Shown here in pieces: positions 10,221 to 21,107 of a DNA stretch of 60,648 nt. Both the position numbers and the translations under genes were made by a program. Origin of the DNA: Acidiphilium sp. (lineage in GTDB: Bacteria > Pseudomonadota > Alphaproteobacteria > Acetobacterales > Acetobacteraceae). A model generated the notes under the pieces. The model saw nothing but the letters and a program-made list of their open reading frames with translations, made no database searches and was not told the DNA's origin. Within the stretch, counting starts at the first letter, position 1. The number at the start of each line of letters is the position of its first letter. The DNA is taken from assembly GCA_027449105.1 (NCBI GenBank), contig DAIDMG010000003.1:1-60648 (forward strand), given 5' to 3'.

Positions 10221-10680
10221 TGCGGTTATGCAGAGCCTCGATCTGGGAGTTATGCTCATTTCCATCTAGTCAACTTGCTGAGACCCCAACATAGTGTGTG
10301 TTTTTCATAATTATACAATGCGGGGCGAGAGCACATCCGGTCAGGTTTTTCGCGAGTGATGGCGGCTTAGTGGTGTTTTACGAGGTGTGGGGTATATGCG
10401 CGGCCTTCCGTGCGGAAAATGGCGCAAGGAAACGTTTGTGTATGCGTGGATTGGCATGGTTTGCGGTTGGGGGCGGGAAGAGCAATCTTTCTTGAAAGCA
10501 GTTAGGTTACACATATGAGACATGACTAAGGCGCTGTCTGAGACAGTTTCATTGCTCGAACGAAATTGCAACGTTCTCTGCAGAACTTGTATCTTAGCCG
10601 TAAAGACCTAACTGGCATTCTGAGGTCAGTGTGCATCGCTCTCGCAGGTGTTATGTGCGAGACCGGCGACAGGAGGTTCC

Positions 10681-11865
10681 ATGAAAGACACAACTAAAGC
10701 CCATATTCTATCTGGCCACGGAGAGTTGATGCATTCCGAGGCTATTTCTGCCGTTGTCAAGAACATTGAAACGGCCATGCAGGGGTGGCCTGCAGTAATT
10801 ACGACGGCGGTTCTGGTGATCGCGGCTATCGCGGTAGCTGCAATTCTGCAGATAATGATTGTTCGTATGGTACCAAAGCGGCTGCTAAGCACACGACCGG
10901 TGCTCGGACGAATGATAAAACGTATGCGGAAGGTCTTGTTTTTTTATATTGCGGTCATTTTGCTTAGTGGTGTTGTTCCGGTGGTGCCGATTTCGGAAGA
11001 CGCGCGGATCAGTCTGCTTCATGTCCTTGGGGCCGTTTTTATTGTCTTGATGGGTTGGGCATTCACAATTATGGTGGACGCTACTACAGCTCATCAACTA
11101 GCTCATCGCCCAGAAAATATTCAATCTGACGCAATCGCTCGCAAGCACGTCACGCAATGGCAGGTGCTAAGGCGCGTTAGTTATGTGTTGACCGTTATGG
11201 TTACCGTTGCAGCCGCGCTGATGGTGTTTCCGGCGGTGCGCGCATATGGTGTGTCGCTCCTGGCGTCCGCTGGGGCCGCAGGCTTGGTGGTTGGTTTGGC
11301 GGCAAGGCCGGTGCTATCCAATTTGATTGCGGGTGTCCAGATCGCGATCACTCAACCTTTGCGCGTTGAGGACGCCGTGGTGATCAACGGTCAATGGGGA
11401 TGGATCGAAGAAATTACGAGTACCTATGTGGTTGTTCGCATCTGGAATTGGCAACGGATGATCGTGCCATTGGCATGGCTATTGGAGCAACCGTTTCAAA
11501 ACTGGACGCGCGATAGCTCGGAATTAATCGGGACAGTACATTGGAACGTCGATTACACGGTGCCTGTTGACGTTCTCCGTAAGAAGCTCGATGAAATTGT
11601 TCATTCAACGCCGCTCTGGAGCGGCAAAGTCATGGTACTGCAAGTTACCCAAGCGCTAGCAACGACGATCGAGCTGCGTGCTTTAGTATCCGCCCGCAAT
11701 TCCGGTGAGGCATGGGATCTACGTTGTTACGTGCGCGAGAAGATGATCGCCTTTTTGCAGGCAGAATACCCGAATGCTCTGCCAAAGCAGAGGTTGGAGA
11801 TTGATGCTGTCGCGATGGCCCAGGCAGGGATCGGGGGCGTACAGACACCGGAAGACGCGGTGTAA
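10681..11865 (+). CDS. MscS-family mechanosensitive ion channel
   Basis: AGGAGG before ATG at 10681; MscS core ASAGAAGLVVGLAARPVLSNLIAGVQIAITQPLRVEDAVVINGQWGWIEEI. Confidence 0.9.
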   Translation: MKDTTKAHILSGHGELMHSEAISAVVKNIETAMQGWPAVITTAVLVIAAIAVAAILQIMIVRMVPKRLLSTRPVLGRMIKRMRKVLFFYIAVILLSGVVPVVPISEDARISLLHVLGAVFIVLMGWAFTIMVDATTAHQLAHRPENIQSDAIARKHVTQWQVLRRVSYVLTVMVTVAAALMVFPAVRAYGVSLLASAGAAGLVVGLAARPVLSNLIAGVQIAITQPLRVEDAVVINGQWGWIEEITSTYVVVRIWNWQRMIVPLAWLLEQPFQNWTRDSSELIGTVHWNVDYTVPVDVLRKKLDEIVHSTPLWSGKVMVLQVTQALATTIELRALVSARNSGEAWDLRCYVREKMIAFLQAEYPNALPKQRLEIDAVAMAQAGIGGVQTPEDAV

Positions 11866-13180
11866 AACTGGAACTGTCACGGCATTGGCTAAAGGGGGGG
11901 AGCCGGAGAGCCGCACGAAATGCGTTGGGACCGCCCCAGCGAACGGTGGGCTCAAACGACGTCCCCCGTAGGGGAGGGGAAGTTCAGGTGGGAACTGGCT
12001 ACCGGCCGGAGTAGGTCTTAATGTGTACCGGCTGTTGGCGTAGCTTTGCGAAATTTGGCGAGCAGATAGTGATTCGGTTGATCGAGTTTTGGAGGCGGGA
12101 CATGACTGAAGAAAGGAACACAGTTCTTTTTTTGCCAACACTCACTAATCTCTAGACAAAAAATTCCTAGGCTTGTGGTTTCCTGCAACGTTGGTGGACC
12201 GTCGCGCCGGCGTTCCTCGACACGGAGGGTAATCGGTTTACGTCAAGTCGGCGCGGCAAGCGCGGGATAATCGGAATGGGCGATATCAAGTTGGAGCATT
12301 AAGCCGCCAGGGCTTGCGTCATCCCTGATTTCGCGGACGCTTCGCGGCGTTCGGATGACCTTGTCACGACCAACGGCATCCCACCGAAGTAAGGGTTCGT
12401 TGTCCGTGGGTCGGCGAGGGCGGCCCCTGCTCCCGGTTCCGCCCGGTCGCGTGGACCGGGCACGTCGCTTCCCGAAGGCACGCCAGACCTCGGTACAGAG
12501 GACCCCCCATGCAACGTCCGCGACCGGCCCCCGATACCGCTTGCTGTCGCGGGGCCTCCTCGCGGCCCGTTGCCCGTTGCTGGCTGGCGGCGATCATGGT
12601 CAGCATGGCGTCGTAACGCCGAAGGTGCTTCAACCAACCCTGCCCGAGCAACTGCCCCTTGGAGGTGGCGAACGGGGTGGACAAGCCGAAGTCGAGGACA
12701 AGGACGCCATGACGACCGTCACCGTCGGCCCGGCTCCTGGCGCACGCTTCGCCAAGGTCGGTCACGACGCCGAAGATAGCTTGCCCTCGCGGTCGAGATT
12801 GACCTGCACGCCGTTGATGACACGGCCTGGCCGCTCTGCGTCAATCAACCAAAACACCTCTTGCAATCCAAACCTAACCCGATATCCTCCCCGCCGTCGC
12901 GATCAGTTCTTTCTCATGCTGATTGTCGCTCCTTCTCACCCAGATTGTCGCGCTACACAGGTTGTCCCGCCAGCCGACTTTGCCGCCCTGTGAGGCCTTG
13001 TTCGGGGCTGGCAAGCGGGCGGCCTTCGCCGTTCCGGACACATATCTGCGTCGTGCGGTCGAGGCAGGCATCAGGTGGCCTCGCCGGCATACCGACTGAG
13101 GTGCTTGATGCTGATCTGGTGCCAGTGTCACGGGCGGGATGAAACTGACCCAGTGGGCGGTTTGAATCTGACCCACCGTT

Positions 13181-15039
<1,859 letters not shown>

Positions 15040-15666
15040 CCAACGAGGTTGATTGTCCCGCGCGCGGGACAATCAACCTCGAAAGAAGACCGGTGGGTCA
15101 GATTCAAACCGCCGATCATGCCAATGACGGGTCAGATTCAAGCCGCCGTTGACACCAGCAGCCGATCACGGTGCGGCCCATGAAGCTGTTGAAACTTTCC
15201 ATCCGGTTGACGTGAACCCGATGCCAGGTCGCTTCGTCAGTGCGGGGTTACTCGCGGTTGGAGTGGCTGACCGAGTGGTGTGCGGCTGCGTCTCGCCGAT
15301 GTGCTTGTAGGCGGGAGGCCGTCTGTCATCACGGTCGCCTTCGGATCCACCACGCCATCGAGGACCGAGGCAACGGCCTCCCTGCCGTGGGTCGGGGATG
15401 ACCTTCGCCACCACATCACCGCCGTGCTCCGCAGCCAACAGCACCAGCGGGCGCCTAGTGCCCCGGCCTCTTAAGGTTGGATGGGGGGCTCGCTGTCATC
15501 GTGGTCGCGCGACGGTTTCGCCCGCTTCCGGGGCGGCGCGCCAGCATACATCTCGTCCACCTCGATGGCCAAGGACAGGATGGAATTGGCCGTGGCCATC
15601 GAAGGTGGCGACGTTGAACAAAAGCAGATCGTACTGCTCAAGCAAAGGGAGCCGCGACGAACGGTA

Positions 15667-17646
15667 TCAAAGCCTGGTCCGACCACGTACGCCGAACAGG
15701 AAGTTCTGCCCAGGTATTTGTAAGCCATTAATTGGTTCGAATGGAGAGTTAAGCAAGTTTCGACCAATAGCAAACAAGGTAAGCCCCCTAAAGATTCGAA
15801 AGTTAACCGTGAGATTTACGATCACACCAGCATTCGACAAACCGATACCCGCAGGGTATCCAGAATTGTTGGTCAGATAGTCAGAAAATTGGCCAATATA
15901 CCGGATCTGCGGCACTATATCGATGCGTGGGGTTGGCTCGATTTCGAATAACGCGGAACCCGCGTTTTCAGGGCGGCGTAGCAGCGCGGTTCCAGTTAAA
16001 CCGTCCCGGGCCTGGGTATAGGTATAGCTAAGTTGTGCCTTTAGCCACGTCACAGGATGCAAATTAAGCTGGGTTTCAACGCCGTGGATTCGGGCCAAGG
16101 CGATATTTTCCTCAGTCGCGATTTCCGGGGATACCTGAACATATTCGATCAGGTTGTTAATATTATCATGAAAGTAGTCAGCTGAAATCGTTGCAACGCA
16201 GTCGCAGCCGAAGTTAGCGAGTGTAGTAGTTGCACCTACCTGGTAGCCAACGCTGCGTTCGGGCTTCAGCGAGGGATTTCCACGATAGCCATACGTGTCA
16301 ACGCCGTAGAGGTCAAAAAGCGACGGGGCAAGAAATCCAGAACCGTACGAAAATTTAAGACGAGTTGATAAACTGGGAATCATGACTGCAGCACCAATGC
16401 GCCCAGTCATTACGTTACCGTAACCTGAAATGCCGTCGTCACGAAGGGCAGCCATAAGTGATATATAGGGGAAAAGATGTCCTTGTGCTCCTATGTGAAA
16501 TGCAGTCGTGCGCTGTCCGGCATTTACGGTGGACTTATAAGGCGAACCATAGAAACTCTCATTTACGTTCTGGTTTGCGCGGGTACGATCTTGCTCAAAC
16601 CCGGCGACGAACGCGCAATGATGTATTATTCCGCAGGATTTCAAGCTAAGAACATTGTTGAACTGGATTACTGTTCGGGTACCGGCATACGAACTGTTAC
16701 CGGCAAACTGATTTGGGTCGGCTGGATCGAGAAGCGCAAGGTAGCGGCGGTCATCCTGGAGATGGGACAGATACAGAGAACTGGTGAGATGCCGGTCGAA
16801 AAGGTGGGATCTGACTCCTAGTCGGCTAAAAACCTGCGAATCATAACTATTCTCGTACGGGTCGTCGAACGCAGGATAACCCAGATCAGGGTAGGTCGAC
16901 CCCGCCTTCCGGGCGCGCACGATTAACGAAACGCGGGTTCCGGCAAAGGGCCTGTAGCCCAGGTTCGCGGCAGCGAGTTGATAGCGGAATGGATTACGGA
17001 TGGCACGGTAGGCTAAGAGGCGCCGGGCTAGAGAATCGAAGCCCGCTTGTTCGATTATTGATCCGGTGAGGGCGAAGTCAAACGCGCCCTTGACGCCCGA
17101 AACCGTTGCGCTGGCCTCACCTTGTCCCGGAAACCCACCTGCCACATTGTAGCTAATGTGCGGCACACCTGTGCCCCGCTTGCTCACGAGATTGATTACT
17201 CCACCGATGGCGCCGGACCCGTATAATCCTGACATTGGGCCTCGAACCACGACAATGCGGGCAATGTCAGCCAAGCCGTCAACGCCAAAGTTAAATGCAC
17301 CGTTAGAGACAGATGGATCGTTGATTGGGATGCCATCGAGGAGAACCAAAACGTCCTCGGAATTACTTCCTTGAATGAACACGCTGGTTGCACTGCCTGG
17401 ACCACCGGAGGGAACAACGTTCAGACCTGGTACAGCTGCGAGTGCTTGTGCCAAGGTGGAATCGCCGCGACGCTTCATCTCGGTCGCGGTAATGATGGTG
17501 ACGCTGGCTGGCGTGTCGCTAACTGTGGTTGGAACGTAGCTGGCTGTGATGCTTTTGATCCGAATGCTTTCTGTTGAAGCATTCTGAGCAGAAGCTGATG
17601 CACAAAGAAGGGCAGTAAACAGGAATATGCTGACGAGGCAACGCAT
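15667..17646 (-). CDS. btuB: TonB-dependent vitamin B12 receptor, BtuB-like
   Basis: Signal peptide, plug domain (DTPASVTIITATEMKRRGDSTLAQALAAVPGLNV, VLVLLDGIPINDPS, RIVVVRGPMSGLYGSGAIGGVINLVSKRG), beta barrel; cobalamin riboswitch upstream. Confidence 0.88.
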   Translation of the reverse strand: MRCLVSIFLFTALLCASASAQNASTESIRIKSITASYVPTTVSDTPASVTIITATEMKRRGDSTLAQALAAVPGLNVVPSGGPGSATSVFIQGSNSEDVLVLLDGIPINDPSVSNGAFNFGVDGLADIARIVVVRGPMSGLYGSGAIGGVINLVSKRGTGVPHISYNVAGGFPGQGEASATVSGVKGAFDFALTGSIIEQAGFDSLARRLLAYRAIRNPFRYQLAAANLGYRPFAGTRVSLIVRARKAGSTYPDLGYPAFDDPYENSYDSQVFSRLGVRSHLFDRHLTSSLYLSHLQDDRRYLALLDPADPNQFAGNSSYAGTRTVIQFNNVLSLKSCGIIHHCAFVAGFEQDRTRANQNVNESFYGSPYKSTVNAGQRTTAFHIGAQGHLFPYISLMAALRDDGISGYGNVMTGRIGAAVMIPSLSTRLKFSYGSGFLAPSLFDLYGVDTYGYRGNPSLKPERSVGYQVGATTTLANFGCDCVATISADYFHDNINNLIEYVQVSPEIATEENIALARIHGVETQLNLHPVTWLKAQLSYTYTQARDGLTGTALLRRPENAGSALFEIEPTPRIDIVPQIRYIGQFSDYLTNNSGYPAGIGLSNAGVIVNLTVNFRIFRGLTLFAIGRNLLNSPFEPINGLQIPGQNFLFGVRGRTRL

Positions 17647-17762
17647 CGCGTGTCTCCGTGGTCGCTTGCCTTTTTAGGCTGGGCGACGGTTTGGGACGGC
17701 GACAGACGGCTTTGGGACTCTCACCCTTCGCGTTCGGTGCACCCCGCCCGAATGCGCGCACA

Positions 17763-17958
17763 TCGTCTAGATGCCGGCCGGTCTCCTGGCTCGCGGGTCA
17801 TTAAGCGACCCGGCCTTCTCGTCCCCTTTGGACAATGGCCGATAGTGGGTCGCCTTCACCACTCACAGTTGCGGGGGCAGCTGCAGTCTGGGCCCGATCG
17901 GCTCGTCCTGCATTCCCGTTTCAGCCCTTGCGGGCCACCGTCATCTACGCTCTCATAA
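17763..17958 (-). promoter_or_regulatory. Cobalamin (AdoCbl) riboswitch
   Basis: Reverse complement contains GCTGCCCCCGCAACTGTGAGTGG (B12 box), AAGGCCGGGTCGCTTAATGACCCGCGAGCCAGGAGACCGGCCGGC, i.e. the conserved cobalamin riboswitch core, upstream of the TonB receptor. Confidence 0.95.
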
Positions 17959-18467
17959 CGTGAGGGCGGAGTCGGATGCAAGACGGAGGAAAAATTATAA
18001 TGAGCCTGAGCAGGCCAAACAAAGGGTGCTCGGCGGCATATTTTTCATCACCACCGAGCCTGGAGATGGCACCGACATCTATTCCGGCACATTTCGATTG
18101 GTAGGGAGGCCGGCATCGCTTGGCCTCTCAAGATTGTAGCGACATGATGACTTTAGGCGGTTAAGAAGAGGCGACCTAGGTTGGCCGCACTCTGAAAGGC
18201 GCCGTCTTATGGTGCTGCAACATCCGGATCTGGGGTAAGTAACCATTCGTCACTTTGGTGCTCGGCCAACGCGAAACGGTGCTATGCGTTATCTCACTTT
18301 CTGTCATCGGAGCTGATGCCCTGGTTGTGAGCTGGCAGTAGTTTATTCTGCACCTGCGCTTCCTGATATGGACGAAAACGCCAGTCGAGATTTCTGGAGG
18401 CGTTCTTTTCACTTTCGGGAAGAGTCTGCCTTGTCTTGCACCAACGATAATTGCAGGGTAACGAACT

Positions 18468-19103
18468 CTATTCATTAGCCTCCATGCGCTTTAGCTGGTT
18501 CTTCATGGCTTCGAGTAGCGCGGTCACTTGGCCACCGTTATCACTTATGACACTTGCGTAATCCGATCGCTCGGTAATCCGCAGTGACGTGCCCTCAACT
18601 ACAACATCAATGATCTTGGGCGTACCCTTGATATCCTGAACCACCCACTGGACGTTAGCTGGGGGATGGTCCGGTCGATTGATTACAGTACTAACCATTT
18701 CGCCTTCCGGCCCGTTCTGCGCGCCAAGTACTTGGAAAGTGATGCCGACATAAGCCCGGATCTGTGTCGTGATATTGAAAGCGAGAAGTTGGTGGAATAG
18801 GGCCATGTATTGTTGGCGCTGTTCCGGCGTTGCCACGTTCCAGAATCGGCCAAGTACGAATCGGCCGATCTGGTTGACAGCCACAATTTCATCAACCAAC
18901 GCACGGAGCTTGTCAGCTTTTTGCGATGCCGAGCCGGGCCCGTTGACGATATTCACCAGACGTTCCCCCGATTGCCTGATAAATTGCTCAGCCGCAGATT
19001 TTTGAGGTGCAGCGGCAGCGGCCGGCACCAGATCGGCGAGCACAGAGATTCCCGGCAAGGCGGCGAATGCTCCTAGCAGAACGCGACGCGAGCGATTGGT
19101 CAT
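18468..19103 (-). CDS. mlaC: MlaC/Ttg2D-family phospholipid-binding protein
   Basis: MlaC-like fold sequence (AEQFIRQSGERLVNIVNG..., GRFWNVATPEQRQQYMALFHQLL..., DIKGTPKIIDVVVEGTSLRITERSDYASVI). Confidence 0.85.
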   Translation of the reverse strand: MTNRSRRVLLGAFAALPGISVLADLVPAAAAAPQKSAAEQFIRQSGERLVNIVNGPGSASQKADKLRALVDEIVAVNQIGRFVLGRFWNVATPEQRQQYMALFHQLLAFNITTQIRAYVGITFQVLGAQNGPEGEMVSTVINRPDHPPANVQWVVQDIKGTPKIIDVVVEGTSLRITERSDYASVISDNGGQVTALLEAMKNQLKRMEANE

Positions 19104-19104
19104 G

Positions 19105-19974
19105 TCAGAAGCCTCTCCTGTATTTCACATCCAAAGCCTTTTGCATCGCGCGTCGTTCTGCGGGAGGATACCACGCAGGAACGGTCGGCACGTTGCTCAC
19201 ATCGATAGTACGCAATTCTGAGGCGCGATGCTGGCGATAAAGGCTCCGAAATGTGGCATAGGGATCCAGAGCAGTCTCCTTGATGTTCTTGATAGGGCCG
19301 ATCAGCTCTGCGCGCAGATTGACTAAATTCAGGGCATTTGATGAATAGTTGAACGCTGTCAACGCCGTTGAGCCTGGTGCCGGAAATGTCGGCGATAGTA
19401 CCACGTCAGCAGGAATCGATGTTGCATCCCGTAACCCCGAAGGGCCGAAAAGCGGCAAATAGAGATACGGTCCAGGTGGCACACCATAGCCAGCCAAAGT
19501 TAGGCCGAGGTCTGTATAAACCCTATGGTACCCCAAGGCGCTAGCTGGATCAAAAATTCCCCCCAGACCGATGGTCGAATTGACGAGAAACCGGACCAAC
19601 GTTGTACCGGCGTCCGAGGGTTTGCCGGCTGCCATAAAACATAGCAGTTGGCCCGGAGCTGACAGATTGTTCATGAAATCAGTAACATGATTGCGGAATG
19701 GCTGGCTCGTCACACGGTCGTAGCCTTCTGCAACAGGCAACATTATATAGGTATCAAGGACGTTGTTGACCTTATAAAATGCTTGATTCATCGGTTTCAG
19801 CGGATCGTTCTGCTGCTGGTATGCTTGATAAGCCAATTTGTCCGTTTTGGGTGGTGGAGTCGCACACCCAACGAGACTTACGCAAAGGCCGCAGAGGGCA
19901 AGGAACGGTCGGATCGCGTTTGCCATGGTGCTCCTGTTTCGCCCCCGATCCGGGGCCTTGCTGGTCTTAGACAC
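19105..19974 (-). CDS. mlaA: MlaA/VacJ-family outer-membrane lipoprotein
   Basis: Lipobox VGCA; NDPLKPMNQAFYKVNNVLD, LGLTLAGYGVPPGPYLYLPLFGPSGLRD; adjacent mlaC. Real start likely an internal Met (MANAIRPFLALCG). Confidence 0.9.
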   Translation of the reverse strand: MSKTSKAPDRGRNRSTMANAIRPFLALCGLCVSLVGCATPPPKTDKLAYQAYQQQNDPLKPMNQAFYKVNNVLDTYIMLPVAEGYDRVTSQPFRNHVTDFMNNLSAPGQLLCFMAAGKPSDAGTTLVRFLVNSTIGLGGIFDPASALGYHRVYTDLGLTLAGYGVPPGPYLYLPLFGPSGLRDATSIPADVVLSPTFPAPGSTALTAFNYSSNALNLVNLRAELIGPIKNIKETALDPYATFRSLYRQHRASELRTIDVSNVPTVPAWYPPAERRAMQKALDVKYRRGF

Positions 19975-20144
19975 AGAATGTTTTCCGTCGACCTCGATAC
20001 GGGCGACAGGGTTTATGTAGCGCGTGTATTGGATCGATCAATCTTCATGTTGCTCTGCAGCGCGGCAGACAAGCCTCCCTGGTGTTCTTGGCCTTGAACC
20101 GCATCGTTCTTCCTGCCACCACAATACATGAAGGAGCTCCAACG

Positions 20145-21107
20145 ATGAATACCGTATCTTCGCCTTCGGTCCTATCGCGCTGGTTGTCAGGCGAGCGACT
20201 CGTACCAATCGCCACGCGAATGGCACACCTTACGCCGCCGGAAATTTCGTTTGAATTTTTCCCTCCAAAGACCGAGGTTCTGGAGGGCCAGTTATGGAGT
20301 TGCATTCGTCGCCTCGAGCCACTTCGCCCACGCTTTGTGTCGGTGACGTACGGTGCTGGCGGGTCAACGCAAGAACGGACCCATGCAACAGTTTTACGTC
20401 TGGTCCGCGAAACTAGCCTGACACCGGCGGCTCATCTCACCTGCGTTGGAGCAAGTCGTGACGAAGTGGATGCTGTCGCAAGGCGGTACTGGGAAGCAGG
20501 TGTACGGCATATCGTTGCGTTGCGCGGGGATCCTCCGAGTGGCGCTTCTTATGTAGCGCATCCGGCCGGTTACAGGTTCGCTGCTGACCTCGTTGCAGGC
20601 CTGAAGCGAGTTGCCGATTTTGAAATCTCGGTGGCGGCTTACCCAGAGACGCATCCACAGGCAATCAGCCCCGAATTTGATCTCGATAACCTGAAGCGTA
20701 AGCTCGATGCCGGTGCTTCCAACGCCATAAGCCAAGTCTTCTTCGACACAGGAATTTTTCTTGACTTTCTGGACCGGGCTCTTGCCGCTGGCATCACCGC
20801 GCCCATCATCCCGGGGATCATGCCGGTGTCAAACTTCACGCAGGCAAAGCGTATGAGCGAGATGGGCGGCACACGTGTGCCAGACTGGATGGAAGAAATG
20901 TTCGCCGGGCTTGATAACGACCCCGAAACTCGCCGCATGATCGCTGCTGCAATTGCGGCTGAACAGGTCCGCACGCTACAAGCGAACGGCATTGATCAAT
21001 TTCATTTTTACACGCTAAACCGAGCTGATTTAGCATTCGCGATTGCGCACATTCTGGGTGTACGGACGCGCCCCGATGAGCCGTCGACCGGCAGTAACAT
21101 TTCGTGA
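20145..21107 (+). CDS. metF: Methylenetetrahydrofolate reductase
   Basis: PPEISFEFFPPKTEVLEGQLW, SVTYGAGGSTQERTHATV, HIVALRGDPPSG, IIPGIMPVSNFTQ; AAGGAG before 20145. Confidence 0.95.
   Translation: MNTVSSPSVLSRWLSGERLVPIATRMAHLTPPEISFEFFPPKTEVLEGQLWSCIRRLEPLRPRFVSVTYGAGGSTQERTHATVLRLVRETSLTPAAHLTCVGASRDEVDAVARRYWEAGVRHIVALRGDPPSGASYVAHPAGYRFAADLVAGLKRVADFEISVAAYPETHPQAISPEFDLDNLKRKLDAGASNAISQVFFDTGIFLDFLDRALAAGITAPIIPGIMPVSNFTQAKRMSEMGGTRVPDWMEEMFAGLDNDPETRRMIAAAIAAEQVRTLQANGIDQFHFYTLNRADLAFAIAHILGVRTRPDEPSTGSNIS

Noticed and set aside
11888-11990. Possible RNase P RNA or group II intron domain V
   Set aside because: G/C blocks are suggestive but the diagnostic RNase P core and a proper domain V (AGC...GAAA...complement) are not present.
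15653-15773. btuB as a simple pseudogene
   Set aside because: The 659-aa frame is uninterrupted from signal peptide through barrel; only the last residues are questionable.
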